A stretch of 64,000 nt of DNA from Promicromonospora sp049532985 (GTDB lineage Bacteria > Actinomycetota > Actinomycetes > Actinomycetales > Cellulomonadaceae), in assembly GCF_049532985.1 (NCBI RefSeq), contig NZ_CP186693.1, positions 2,108,001-2,172,000 on the forward strand, written 5' to 3'. The first letter of the stretch is position 1. Each line of letters opens with the position of its first letter. The notes beneath the pieces are model-generated. The model made no database searches and was not told the origin of the DNA. It saw only the letters and a program-made list of their open reading frames with translations. Made by a program: the position numbers and the translations under genes. Shown one piece after another: positions 16,201 to 23,135 of this stretch.

Positions 16201-17100
16201 ATCACCAGCGGCAGCACGATGAGCGGCTGGCAGCAGTCGTGGACCACCGGAGCCGTGAGCGACCGGACGGTCTACTACTCGACCGAGCCCGGCGTGCAGT
16301 TCCAGCGCGGCGCGACCGCCGCGCAGGGCCTGAACGCCTGGCCCGCGTGGGTGGACGGCACGGCGACGACCTACTCCCCCGGGCGGCAGCCCCAGGAGAC
16401 GTACAACGCCCAGGTGCACCACGGCGGGTTCTGGGAGTCACCGGCAGCGCCGCAGGACGCCGCCGTCCACCGCGACGGCAGCACGCTGGCGATCGACCTG
16501 CCCTACCGGGTCGACGGCGCGGGCCATGCCCAGGAGTGGGGTCCCGACGAGGCGTCGACGGGCCGGTTCCGCGTCTGGCGGGGCGACGAGCTGCTCACCG
16601 ACGACACGTTCGGCACCTTCGCCACGCACGACGTCGGCTCGGCCCGCGAGCGGTTCCGCATCCGGCTGGACACGCAGCGCGAGACCCCCTGGTGGCCGCT
16701 GTCCACCGACGTGACGACCGAGTGGGGCTTCACCTCGGGAGCGACCAGGACCCCTGAGGTGCTGCCGCTGCTCCAGCTCGACTACGGGGTGCGGGGGCTG
16801 GACGAGTACAACACCGCGGACCGGCGCACCACGGCGCTCGACCTCAGGGTGTCGCACCAGGACGGCGCGACCGGCACCGCACGCGTGACGAGCCTGAAGC
16901 TGTGGTCCTCCGCCGACGGCGGCGCGCACTGGGCGCCTGTCCGCGTCACCCCGACGCGGACGGCCGGCGCCTACACCGCGAACGTCACCGTCCCGCGCGG
17001 GGCGACGACGGTCTCGCTGCGCTCCGAGGCGCGGGACGCGGCGGGCGCGACGTTCTCCGAGACGGTGATCGACGCGTTCGCGGTGGACGCCCGCCGCTGA
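13285..17100 (+). CDS. Large secreted S8 subtilisin-like serine protease
   Basis: 1271 residues from a GTG with GGAG upstream. Signal peptide about residues 1-25; propeptide-like region to about 205. The S8 catalytic domain follows with Asp227 (VAVLDSGID), His260 (GHGTHVAS), oxyanion Asn358 (AAGNEG) and Ser440 (SGTSMATPHVAG). After it come an Fn3/NEW3-like beta domain at about 495-610, further beta domains, and a PA-like insert near residues 800-915 (AGAVALIVYG). More than 700 residues of C-terminal beta-rich sequence follow the protease core, as in multi-domain actinobacterial subtilases. It is probably extracellular and degrades protein in wall or biomass. It is monocistronic, with a strong hairpin behind it. 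Confidence 0.92.
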   Translation: MRTRRSVVAATVAALVVGVLPTAAAESPTPPDAAASAASPPAVPDADVVLVTGDRVTTGTGADGSPTVGFEAAPRPDGRPVTYEAFGDAAGHYFVVPSDVAPLVPDRLDLRLFDVAALDAAQDEGTDLPVIVGTTGARAARAGAPAWKTLGVDVDRSLESIDAVAGDVPADDARELVDAAEEGETVTKVWLDAPLETSDADSAPQIGATDAWDAGVDGTGVTVAVLDSGIDTSHPDLDGGVVALERDFTGSGSAGDALGHGTHVASIIAGSGEASDGENRGMAPGARLLNGRVLNDEGEGEESWAIDAMEWAAANGADVINMSLGVRGAYTDGTDPAALAVDAVSERYDTLVTIAAGNEGNWGTPFTVTTPGTADSALTVGAVTDSDAIAYFSSMGPRAGDHAIKPDIAAPGDGIVAARAAGTSPEVPVGDHYAAMSGTSMATPHVAGAAALLKQARPGLDGEALKSVLMGSAQPAGNSVFAEGAGRAWVPGAIAETVYATPASLSFGLFGSPRADQEPRTETVTYTNDSDTAVEVDLALSVNAADGEPVPAGLTSLSADSLAIPAHGTASVDVTIDPRVDEPDVFAGVLRASGAGFPAVRTVLAFQVDPDMYTLRIEASRLGGLPAGNPDAGWVHGIDDPNVNQWFQFTDGVAEVRLPAGRYAVLGQLFDAVSPKAAFLDGVVNFARDADLTAGDVTLVLDGSTAVPVRMDTPQKVAPRALSSELVRDLPGRVGPVVTDVSFSTGDYTGGMDLTAYVLPGDGPLTGGTTVASRYLLDQPLLDVSATGRGKPLDVSRELGWAVRSPRYEGRMAARLVDGGTGTPEELAEVRAQGAVVLVEDTGDLSLNPQSRAAKDAGAVALIVYGSTPGPFYHQVDNRTINTMEDQALPTLTLERDLGLALVDAAHRGATLRGTGRATPSYQYVLGYTEGGTTIPRSLTYRPSARDLAAVETELRSFKPFAPGLRNAERVTITSGSTMSGWQQSWTTGAVSDRTVYYSTEPGVQFQRGATAAQGLNAWPAWVDGTATTYSPGRQPQETYNAQVHHGGFWESPAAPQDAAVHRDGSTLAIDLPYRVDGAGHAQEWGPDEASTGRFRVWRGDELLTDDTFGTFATHDVGSARERFRIRLDTQRETPWWPLSTDVTTEWGFTSGATRTPEVLPLLQLDYGVRGLDEYNTADRRTTALDLRVSHQDGATGTARVTSLKLWSSADGGAHWAPVRVTPTRTAGAYTANVTVPRGATTVSLRSEARDAAGATFSETVIDAFAVDARR

Positions 17101-17125
17101 GCCGTCCGGCGTCGGTACGCGACGG

Positions 17126-17151
17126 AGGCCCCCGCCAGGTGGCGGGGGCCT
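17126..17151 (+). terminator. Hairpin terminator
   Basis: 11-bp stem (AGGCCCCCGCC / GGCGGGGGCCT) with loop AGGT and a short T-rich tail, 25 bp after the subtilase stop. Confidence 0.8.
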
Positions 17152-17191
17152 TCGTCGTTCGGTTTCGTGGGTCTCCGGGTCCCGCTTGACT

Positions 17192-17203
17192 TCAAGCGCT
17201 TGA
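17192..17203 (+). promoter_or_regulatory. MerR-type operator
   Basis: Perfect 12-bp palindrome TCAAGCGCTTGA directly after a TTGACT -35 hexamer (17186-17191), where MerR-family proteins bind between -35 and -10. It lies 19 bp upstream of the MerR start. Confidence 0.6.
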
Positions 17204-17222
17204 GGTATCGGAGGCTGTCGGC

Positions 17223-17714
17223 ATGGCAGGAGCGACCAGAGAGCACACCGCGGATCTCACCATCCAGCAGATGGCCCGGAGGTCCGGTTTCAGCGAGCCG
17301 ACGCTGCGCTACTACGAGCAGATCGGCCTGCTGGGCGAGATCCCCCGGGACGGGTCCAGCGGCCACCGCCGCTACGGCCCCGAGGCCGTGGACCGCGTCG
17401 AGGCGCTGGCCTGCCTGCGCTCGTCGGGCATGACCGTCGACGGCCTGCGCCGCTACCTGGACCTGCTCGCCCAGGGCGCCTCCGCCGCTGCCGAGCAACG
17501 CGACCTGTTCACCACGCAGGCGGGCAAGCTCGCCGCCGAGATCGAACAGCTCCAGGTGCGCCTGAGGTACCTGCGCGGCAAGGCAGACATGTGGGACGCC
17601 CGCGTACGCGGCGACGCGGATGCCGAGGCGCAGGCGATCGACGCCGTCACGCGCGTCATGCACGACATCACCAGCGCTCACCTCGAATCCAGGACGAAGG
17701 ACCGATCACGTTGA
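17223..17714 (+). CDS. MerR family transcriptional regulator
   Basis: 163 residues. Winged HTH LTIQQMARRSGFSEPTLRYYEQIGLL at about residues 13-38, then the antiparallel coiled-coil dimer helix (AAAEQRDLFTTQAGKLAAEIEQLQ) near residues 88-115. No metal-binding Cys cluster is seen, so it resembles the ligand-sensing MerR group. It forms a two-gene operon with the downstream epimerase-like SDR, overlapping it by 4 nt. It is probably autoregulated through the palindrome in its promoter spacer. Confidence 0.9.
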   Translation: MAGATREHTADLTIQQMARRSGFSEPTLRYYEQIGLLGEIPRDGSSGHRRYGPEAVDRVEALACLRSSGMTVDGLRRYLDLLAQGASAAAEQRDLFTTQAGKLAAEIEQLQVRLRYLRGKADMWDARVRGDADAEAQAIDAVTRVMHDITSAHLESRTKDRSR

Positions 17715-18805
17715 GCACAGAAGACCTCATCACCCCGTCCCCCGCTGAGCTCGGTACTGAGCTCGGTACCGCGCTCGGTACCGTGCTCGTCACGGGCGGC
17801 ACCGGGTTCCTCGGCAGCCACACGGTCGCGCGGCTGGTGCGCGAGGGGCACCGCACCCGCGTCACGGTCCGCGGACCCGAGCAGCGGGCCACCGTGCTGT
17901 CCGCGCTCCGCCAGGCCGACGTCGAACCGGCCGGCCGGCTGGAGTTCGCCGTCGCCGACCTGAGCGACGACCGCGGCTGGGCGCAGGCCATGGACGGCGT
18001 CAGCCACGTGCTGCACCACGCCTCGCCCTTCCCGTTCACGCCTCCGGAGACGGAGGAGGAGCTGATCCGCCCCGCACGTGACGGCGCGCTGCGGGTCATC
18101 GCCGCGGCCCGCCGGGCCGGGGTCCCGCGCGTCGTCATGACGTCCTCCTATGCCGCCGTGGGCTACACGCTCAAGCCGGACGACCACTACTCGGAGCTGG
18201 ACTGGACCGACCCGCAGACCCCCGGGCTGCCCGCCTACCACCGGTCGAAGGTGCTGGCCGAACGTGCCGCCTGGGACGACGTCCAGGCCCACGGGGACAT
18301 CGAGCTGACCGTGATCAACCCCACCGGCATCTTCGGTCCCCAGCTCGGTGACCGGCCGTCGGCCTCCATGGGCCTGGTCAAGGCCATGCTGACCGGGCAG
18401 ATGCCGGTGGTCCCGGTCATGTACTTCGGCGTCGTCGACGTCCGCGACGTCGTGGACGCCCACCTGCGCGCCATGGTGCACCCGAAGGCCGCCGGTGAGC
18501 GCTTCATCGCCGTCGGCGGACCTGCGATCAGCTTCTTCGACATGGCGCAGATCCTGCGCGAGCACTACCCCGCGGCCGCCGACCTGCTGCCCGCTACCGA
18601 GCTGACCGTCGAACAGGTCCGCGAGGCCGCCCGGACCGACCCGGCCCTGGCCGACGCCGCAGCACTCCAGGGGCGCATCCCGGTCATCAGCAACGACAAG
18701 GCCCGGTCCGTGCTGGGCTGGGAGCCCCGCGACGTCCGCGACACGATCGTCGCGACCGCCGAAGGGCAGATCCGGCTGGGCCTGACCCTGCCCGACGGCT
18801 CCTGA
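17711..18805 (+). CDS. Extended SDR, NAD-dependent epimerase/dihydroflavonol reductase-like
   Basis: 364 residues from a TTG at 17711 that overlaps the MerR stop; GAAGGA lies upstream. The Rossmann motif is VTGGTGFLGS, catalytic Ser is in MTSSYAAVG and Tyr/Lys in YHRSK, and NPTGIFGP follows, as in dihydroflavonol-4-reductase-like extended SDRs that reduce carbonyls of bulky substrates. The N-terminus carries an ELGT repeat encoded by near-identical 12-bp units (about 17747-17785). These read as a slippage-prone extension ahead of the fold. Coupling to MerR suggests induction by the regulator's ligand. The substrate is unknown. Confidence 0.85.
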   Translation: MSTEDLITPSPAELGTELGTALGTVLVTGGTGFLGSHTVARLVREGHRTRVTVRGPEQRATVLSALRQADVEPAGRLEFAVADLSDDRGWAQAMDGVSHVLHHASPFPFTPPETEEELIRPARDGALRVIAAARRAGVPRVVMTSSYAAVGYTLKPDDHYSELDWTDPQTPGLPAYHRSKVLAERAAWDDVQAHGDIELTVINPTGIFGPQLGDRPSASMGLVKAMLTGQMPVVPVMYFGVVDVRDVVDAHLRAMVHPKAAGERFIAVGGPAISFFDMAQILREHYPAAADLLPATELTVEQVREAARTDPALADAAALQGRIPVISNDKARSVLGWEPRDVRDTIVATAEGQIRLGLTLPDGS

Positions 18806-18855
18806 CGCTCCTCGCCCTTCGCCGGGCGCGGGAGACCTGGCCGCCAGGGTCGAGC

Positions 18856-18887
18856 ACGCCGCGGCGCCATGGCCGGCGCCGCGGCGT
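18856..18887. terminator. Bidirectional hairpin terminator
   Basis: 13-bp perfect stem (ACGCCGCGGCGCC / GGCGCCGCGGCGT), 6-nt loop, between convergent genes. Confidence 0.8.
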
Positions 18888-18902
18888 CTCGCGCCCACCG
18901 TG

Positions 18903-19649
18903 TCAGGCGGGCGTCGCCGGGGTCTGCTGCCCGAGCCACTCGGCGAACGTCTGCGTACCGCGTGGGCCCTGCCCCGTGGGCAGCAGGCCACCGCGGCTCA
19001 TCCCGCCGGGAAGGTACACCGGCAGCACCGGACGCCGCCGGGCACGACCCGCAGCCATCAGCCGGCGCGCCATGTCGGCCAGCGACTCGACCTGCGGGCC
19101 GGCGAGCTCGGGTGCCATGGCTCGCGCCGGCTCGACGACCAGGTCGGCAAGTGCCTGCGCCACCTCACGCACCGCGACGGGCTGCACCCTCGCCGTGGGC
19201 ACCACCGCGACCGGCCCCGCGACGCTGCCGAGCATCTGGCCGGCGAACTCGTGGAACTGCGTGGCACGCAGGATGGTCCACGGCACCGACCCGTCGCGGA
19301 CGATCTCCTCCTGGCGCAGCTTGCCGTCGTAGTACGGGTTGCGCACGCGGTCGACGCCCACGATCGACAGGGTCACCAGGTGTCCCACCCCGGCCCGCCG
19401 CGCCGCATCGAGGAGGTGCCGCCCGGCCCGGTCGAAGAAGCCGACGGCGACCGCCTTGCGCATCGTGATCACGTTGCTGACGTCGATGACGGCCTCGGCA
19501 CCCTCCAGCGCCCGGTCCACCCCTGCCCCGGTCAGCAGGTCGACGCCCTGCCCGCGCGAGAGCACCACCGGGACGTGCCCCCGCGTCCGGAGCTCCTCGA
19601 CCACCAGCCGTCCGGCCACGCCGGTACCACCGGCCACCGCGATCCTCAT
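18903..19649 (-). CDS. NmrA-like NAD(P)-binding atypical SDR
   Basis: 248 residues from the ATG at 19649 (GGGAG upstream; twelve extra residues are possible from an upstream ATG). The N-terminal Rossmann motif is MRIAVAGGTGVAGRLV. The pattern LVTLSIVGVDRV...YYDGKLRQEE and WTILRATQFHEF is characteristic of NmrA/YbjT-type proteins, which bind NAD(P) and act as redox sensors or reductases rather than classic dehydrogenases. It is divergent from the four-helix membrane protein at 19793. Confidence 0.85.
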   Translation of the reverse strand: MRIAVAGGTGVAGRLVVEELRTRGHVPVVLSRGQGVDLLTGAGVDRALEGAEAVIDVSNVITMRKAVAVGFFDRAGRHLLDAARRAGVGHLVTLSIVGVDRVRNPYYDGKLRQEEIVRDGSVPWTILRATQFHEFAGQMLGSVAGPVAVVPTARVQPVAVREVAQALADLVVEPARAMAPELAGPQVESLADMARRLMAAGRARRRPVLPVYLPGGMSRGGLLPTGQGPRGTQTFAEWLGQQTPATPA

Positions 19650-19723
19650 CGTCACTCCCGTCGCTCGATGCCGTGTACACCACATCGACCACGCGGGTCC
19701 GCGGTTCGTGACAGGGGCCCGGC

Positions 19724-19737
19724 GTGACCGGAGTCAC
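19724..19737. promoter_or_regulatory. Inverted repeat between divergent genes
   Basis: GTGAC-CGGA-GTCAC, a perfect 5-bp inverted repeat with a 4-nt spacer, midway between the NmrA-like and membrane-protein starts. A GTGTACAC palindrome lies at 19673-19680. The regulator is unknown. Confidence 0.35.
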
Positions 19738-19792
19738 ACAGCAAGGCGTCGGCGCCGTGTCACCGATCGGCGGCGCTCGTTGTCTGACGGGT

Positions 19793-20248
19793 ATGACACC
19801 TGGACCTTCCACGACCTGGCTGCGGGCAGGGCTCCTCCTCCTGGCCGCGCTGCAGACCCTCGTCTCGGTCTGGCAGTACTTCTTCCCCCGCTCGTTCTAC
19901 GACGGCTTCCCCACCGTGCGCCTCGATCCCCCGTACAACGAGCACCTGGTCACCGACATCGGCGGGCTCGGCCTGGCTCTGACCGCCGTCCTCTACGTCG
20001 CCGCCTGGACGCTCGACCGGAACGTGGTCCTGTCCGCCCTCACCGGCTACCTGATCTATGCCGCGACCCACTTCACCTTCCACGTCCGCCACTTCGACCA
20101 CTTCTCGCTGCGCGACGCCGTCGGGGTGGGCACGGGGCTCGGCATCGAGGTGGCGCTGGCGCTCGTCCTGCTCCTGGTCGCCTGGCGTGCCCGCCGGACA
20201 GCACCTGCCGGATCGAACGGGGACGCGGCAACCAGCCCCCGTACCTGA
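19793..20248 (+). CDS. Four-helix membrane protein of unknown function
   Basis: 151 residues from the ATG at 19793. Four predicted membrane spans: about 9-30 (LRAGLLLLAALQTLVSVWQYF), 55-73, 79-97 and 110-131. The loop after helix 1 holds FFPRSFYDGFP and the third helix ends THFTFHVRHFDHF, a conserved-looking His-rich segment facing one side. I do not recognise a named family. The neighbouring redox-type NAD(P)-binding proteins suggest, weakly, a DoxX-like role. Confidence 0.7.
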   Translation: MTPGPSTTWLRAGLLLLAALQTLVSVWQYFFPRSFYDGFPTVRLDPPYNEHLVTDIGGLGLALTAVLYVAAWTLDRNVVLSALTGYLIYAATHFTFHVRHFDHFSLRDAVGVGTGLGIEVALALVLLLVAWRARRTAPAGSNGDAATSPRT

Positions 20249-20288
20249 GGCCACGATCCGTCCGGCCCGCGGGTGCCGCTCCGGCACG

Positions 20289-20326
20289 GTCGCCCGGTCA
20301 CCCCCGATCAGGGGTGTCCGGGCGAC
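20289..20326. terminator. Bidirectional hairpin terminator
   Basis: Two-tier stem: outer GTCGCCCGG / CCGGGCGAC and inner ACCCC / GGGGT separated by 2-nt mismatches, loop 6 nt, between convergent genes. Confidence 0.75.
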
Positions 20327-20347
20327 CGGCGACGACCACCTCGGCCC

Positions 20348-20998
20348 TCAGTGGATGGCCGTGAACCGGGAGCGGTGGTGCTCCGGGGTGTCGATCTCGT
20401 CGAGGACCGCCAGCGCCAGGTCGGCCGCGGAGATGGTGGAGGTCCCGTCGTCGGCCCGGAGCAGCACGTCACCACCCAGCACGTAGGTGCCCTTGTCCGG
20501 GGTGCCGAGCCACGCGCCGAAGTCGGCGGGCGGGCTCACGTAGAACCAGTCCAGACCCGCCGGGCTGGAGCGGAGCAGCTCGAGCGCGTCGAGGCCGGTC
20601 TGGATCTCGGGCTTGGTCTCGGCCGGGAGCTGGTCCTCGGTGACGTCCCACAGCCGAGGCCCGCCCTCGGTGACGTGGAGCGACGACGCCCCGCCCACGT
20701 AGCCCAGCCGGGCGGGCGTGCCGGCGAGCCGCCCGATCAGGTCCTCCACCACGCCTTCGATCCGCCCGGCCATGTCGCCCCGCGGCGACAGCGCGACCAC
20801 GACGACGTCGCGCCCTGCGGTGACGGCATCCAGGACGTCGGCGTCGAGCACCGAGCCGGTGACGTACTCGACGTCCTGCACCGGGGCGTCGGGCGCCGTG
20901 CGGCTGACCGCCGTGACCTCGTGACCGCGCCGCTGCGCCTCCGCGACCAGTGCGGCGCCCGCGTAACCGGTACCACCCAGGACTGTGATGCGTGCCAT
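20348..20998 (-). CDS. NAD(P)-binding atypical SDR (NmrA/SDR_a5-like)
   Basis: 216 residues from the ATG at 20998. Rossmann glycine motif ITVLGGTGYAGAALVAEA; then DVVVVALSPRGDM and LGYVGGASSLHV, the pattern of the YwnB/YhfK-type NAD(P)H-binding proteins. Asp-Trp-Phe-Tyr (LDWFYVSPPADF) fills the substrate side. It lies 50 bp downstream of, and co-directional with, the NADP oxidoreductase at 21049, so the two may share the MarR-controlled promoter at 21670-21765. Confidence 0.85.
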   Translation of the reverse strand: MARITVLGGTGYAGAALVAEAQRRGHEVTAVSRTAPDAPVQDVEYVTGSVLDADVLDAVTAGRDVVVVALSPRGDMAGRIEGVVEDLIGRLAGTPARLGYVGGASSLHVTEGGPRLWDVTEDQLPAETKPEIQTGLDALELLRSSPAGLDWFYVSPPADFGAWLGTPDKGTYVLGGDVLLRADDGTSTISAADLALAVLDEIDTPEHHRSRFTAIH

Positions 20999-21048
20999 TT
21001 CCTGCTCCCTCACTCGTGTTCCGGTCGTGAAGCCTCAGACCAGCATGA

Positions 21049-21669
21049 TCAGATCAGCGTGAATCCGCCGGTCCAGGGGGTCTTCTCGGCGGCGGCCAGC
21101 GTGATGCCGAGGAACGCGAGAGCCTCCAGCTCGCGCGCCCGCTTGAGCGCACCGGCGTCCACGGCCCGCAGGCCCGCGGCCGTCACCAGGTCGACCACCG
21201 CCTGCTTCGCCGCGCCGTCGTCGCCCGCGACCAGGACCGCCGTCACCAGCGGACCCGCCTCGCCGGTGGCGATCGTGGCCCCGAAGTTGGCGTTGAAGGC
21301 CTTGACCACGTGCGCGTCGGGCACCGCGTCCTGGATGACCCGGGTGGCCGAGGAGTCGGCGGGCACCACGAGGTCGTCGAACGTGGAGAAGTCGACCGGG
21401 TTGGTCACGTCGACCAGCGTCCTGCCCGCCAGCCGGCCCTTGTACTGGTCGAGCACCTCGGCCACGGCCTGGTACGGCAGCGCCAGCACCACCACGTCGC
21501 CCGTGATCGCGTCCCCCACCCGGCCTGCCTCGGCGCCCAGCGGTGCGGCGACCGTGGCCGCCTTCTCCGGGTCCCGGGCGAGCACCTGCACACCCGCCCC
21601 CGCCTTGCTCGCCAGCGCGGCGACCGCGCCGCCGATGTTGCCTGCCCCGATGATCGTCACCGTCGTCAT
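21049..21669 (-). CDS. NADPH-dependent F420 reductase-like oxidoreductase
   Basis: 206 residues. N-terminal dinucleotide motif TVTIIGAGNIGGAVA and the family elements VVVLALPYQAVAEVL and VVKAFNANFGA match the F420-dependent NADP reductase / NADP oxidoreductase family (PF03807 type). The start at 21669 has AAAGGA 8 nt upstream. It is probably a cytoplasmic NADP-linked reductase. It is divergent from the MarR gene with two matching MarR-like palindromes between them. Confidence 0.85.
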   Translation of the reverse strand: MTTVTIIGAGNIGGAVAALASKAGAGVQVLARDPEKAATVAAPLGAEAGRVGDAITGDVVVLALPYQAVAEVLDQYKGRLAGRTLVDVTNPVDFSTFDDLVVPADSSATRVIQDAVPDAHVVKAFNANFGATIATGEAGPLVTAVLVAGDDGAAKQAVVDLVTAAGLRAVDAGALKRARELEALAFLGITLAAAEKTPWTGGFTLI

Positions 21670-21685
21670 GTCTTCCATCCTTTGG

Positions 21686-21747
21686 TTGTTGCGACAACTT
21701 ATGGGTCGAGCGCCCACACGGTCGCACACACTTGGTTGTCGCATCAA
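21686..21747. promoter_or_regulatory. Pair of MarR-type operators
   Basis: Two 12-bp sites share the form TTGTYGCRWCAA: TTGTTGCGACAA (21686-21697, just upstream of the reductase start) and TTGTCGCATCAA (21736-21747, overlapping the MarR promoter). Their starts are 50 bp apart. Confidence 0.65.
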
Positions 21748-21765
21748 GTAACGTACGATGCGGCC

Positions 21766-22248
21766 ATGGCATTCCAGGTCGCCCGCATGACCAAGCAGGA
21801 GTCCGACGCCTGGCTGGGCATCGTCACCGTGTGCCAGCTGCTCCCCACGGCCCTGGACTCCCAGCTCCAGCGCGACTCGGACATGACCCACTTCGAGTTC
21901 TTCGTGCTCAGCGCCCTGCGCTTCGCCCCCGAGAGCACGCTGCGCATGACCGCCCTCGCCGAGACCACCAGCGCCACCCTGCCGCGGCTGTCGCACGTGT
22001 GCTCACGACTGGAGAAGCGCGGCCTCGTCCACCGCTCGCCCGACCCGGACGACCGGAGAGCGACCAACGTCCAGCTCACACAGACCGGCCGAGCGGCACT
22101 GGTCCGCGCCATGCCCGGCCACCTCGCCACCGCACGGCGCCTCGTGATCGACGCGCTCACCCCGGAGCAGCTCGACGCCCTGGCCGAGGTGACGGCCGTC
22201 ATCCGGGACAGGCTGGACGGGCACCTGCCGTTCGACACGACCGGATGA
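21766..22248 (+). CDS. MarR family transcriptional regulator
   Basis: 160 residues. Winged-helix core with STLRMTALAETTSATLPRLSHVCSRLEKRGLVHRSPDPDDRRATNVQLT (wing DDRR). A TACGAT hexamer ends 6 nt before the ATG, TTGGTT lies 16 bp further up, and no Shine-Dalgarno is present, so translation from a leaderless transcript is likely. It probably represses itself and the divergent NADP reductase operon through the two TTGTYGCRWCAA sites. Confidence 0.9.
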   Translation: MAFQVARMTKQESDAWLGIVTVCQLLPTALDSQLQRDSDMTHFEFFVLSALRFAPESTLRMTALAETTSATLPRLSHVCSRLEKRGLVHRSPDPDDRRATNVQLTQTGRAALVRAMPGHLATARRLVIDALTPEQLDALAEVTAVIRDRLDGHLPFDTTG

Positions 22249-22424
22249 CGGCTCGGGCTCGCGGGATCGGTGCGACGACGTGCGCTCTCGTGGTCGAGGC
22301 ACAGGCCCGTGACCCCAACCGGAGCCCGTCCACGAGCACCGAGCCGGGTGGGCTCGGAGATCGAGCCATAGGATCGACGAGATGGTCGTCAGACCACCCC
22401 AGGTGCACGACAGGAGACAGCACG

Positions 22425-22733
22425 ATGACCGCGGACGCCCGATACGAAGCTCTCCGAACCGCTCTCGAACAGGACCCGGACCTCGACGTCACGGTGCGCG
22501 ACGGAGCCCTCGTGGTCCGCCAGACAGCATTCGCCTTCCTGGCGGGCACCTCGCTCGCCGTCCGCCTGCCCGCCGGCCGCGCGAAAGATCTCATCGAGCG
22601 CGACATCGCGGTGCTCCTCAGGCACGACCCTGGCGCCGACTGGGTGACGGTCTCGGACCCCGAGGACTGGCCGGAGCTCGCCGCCGAGGCCCACGAGCTC
22701 GCCAGCGGCCACCAGCCCGGCAACAGGTCGTGA
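22425..22733 (+). CDS. Small cytoplasmic protein, TfoX/YjbR-like
   Basis: 102 residues; ATG preceded by CAGGAGA. One alpha/beta unit: helix (YEALRTALEQ), strands around VTVRDGALVVRQTAFAFL and SLAVRLPAGRAKDLIERD, and a final helix after WVTVSDPEDWPELAAEAHEL. The strand pairing (protein-specific strand, FAFL, V-LP) and the closing DPEDWPEL pattern resemble TfoX-N/YjbR-type MmcQ proteins. That assignment is tentative, and no function follows from it. Confidence 0.6.
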   Translation: MTADARYEALRTALEQDPDLDVTVRDGALVVRQTAFAFLAGTSLAVRLPAGRAKDLIERDIAVLLRHDPGADWVTVSDPEDWPELAAEAHELASGHQPGNRS

Positions 22734-22831
22734 CGCTGGTCCGGTGTCCGGCACGGCCACCGGAACCAGAGGCTCATCAGGCACGATGGCACAGAGCAAC
22801 GACATGCTGGCGACATGTCGTGGAGACGAAA

Positions 22832-22861
22832 ACGCCCCCGCCTGGAGCAGGGCAGGGGCGT
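22832..22861 (-). terminator. Intrinsic terminator of tRNA-Leu
   Basis: On the minus strand a GC-rich hairpin (outer 7 bp ACGCCCC / GGGGCGT, inner GCC / GGC) is followed at once by TTTTC, one of the few U-tract terminators in the window. It lies 75 bp beyond the tRNA 3' end. Confidence 0.65.
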
Positions 22862-22874
22862 GATACACGTAGCG

Positions 22875-22895
22875 GTGAGTACACGAGGTACTCAC
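22875..22895. repeat. Perfect 8-bp inverted repeat downstream of tRNA
   Basis: GTGAGTAC / GTACTCAC with a 5-nt loop, between the tRNA 3' end and the terminator. It could be a processing hairpin or a protein site. Confidence 0.5.
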
Positions 22896-22935
22896 ATGAG
22901 ACCCGGAACTCAGCGTCTCCGCAGGTCATCAGTGG

Positions 22936-23020
22936 TGTCCGGAGGGGGACTTGAACCCCCACGCCCGATAAAGGGCACTAGCACCTCAAGCTAGCGCGTC
23001 TGCCATTCCGCCACCCGGAC
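22936..23020 (-). tRNA. tRNA-Leu (anticodon GAG)
   Basis: 85-nt class II tRNA. Acceptor stem GTCCGGG pairs with TCCGGAC (one G-U), discriminator A, anticodon loop TTGAGGT on a CTAGC stem (anticodon GAG, reads CUC/CUU), extended variable arm TGCCCTTTATCGGGCG, and T arm GGGGGTTCAAGTCCCCC. The 3' CCA is not encoded. Confidence 0.97.
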
Positions 23021-23135
23021 AGGTGGACCGATCCCGGCGTTTCCGCCGTCCCGGTGCGTGGAAAAACATAGCACGCAGGACGCGTCGGTTCCGAATCGAA
23101 AAGCGTGTGACCTGGGCCGCGCGCCAGGATCCGCC

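Noticed and set aside
13300..16422. A 1040-codon open frame antisense to the subtilase
   Set aside because: High GC removes stop codons in antisense frames. The translation is low-complexity Arg/Gly/Val-rich with no family motif, while the sense frame has a signal peptide and the full S8 triad.
17747..17785. SacI/KpnI-like GAGCTCGGTACC repeats suggesting a cloning artefact
   Set aside because: They are diverged, in frame, and embedded in an otherwise natural gene with normal flanks. Slippage is a simpler explanation.
22936..23020. tRNA-Leu as an integration site for a mobile element
   Set aside because: No integrase, no direct repeat of the tRNA 3' end and no shift to phage-like genes on either side.
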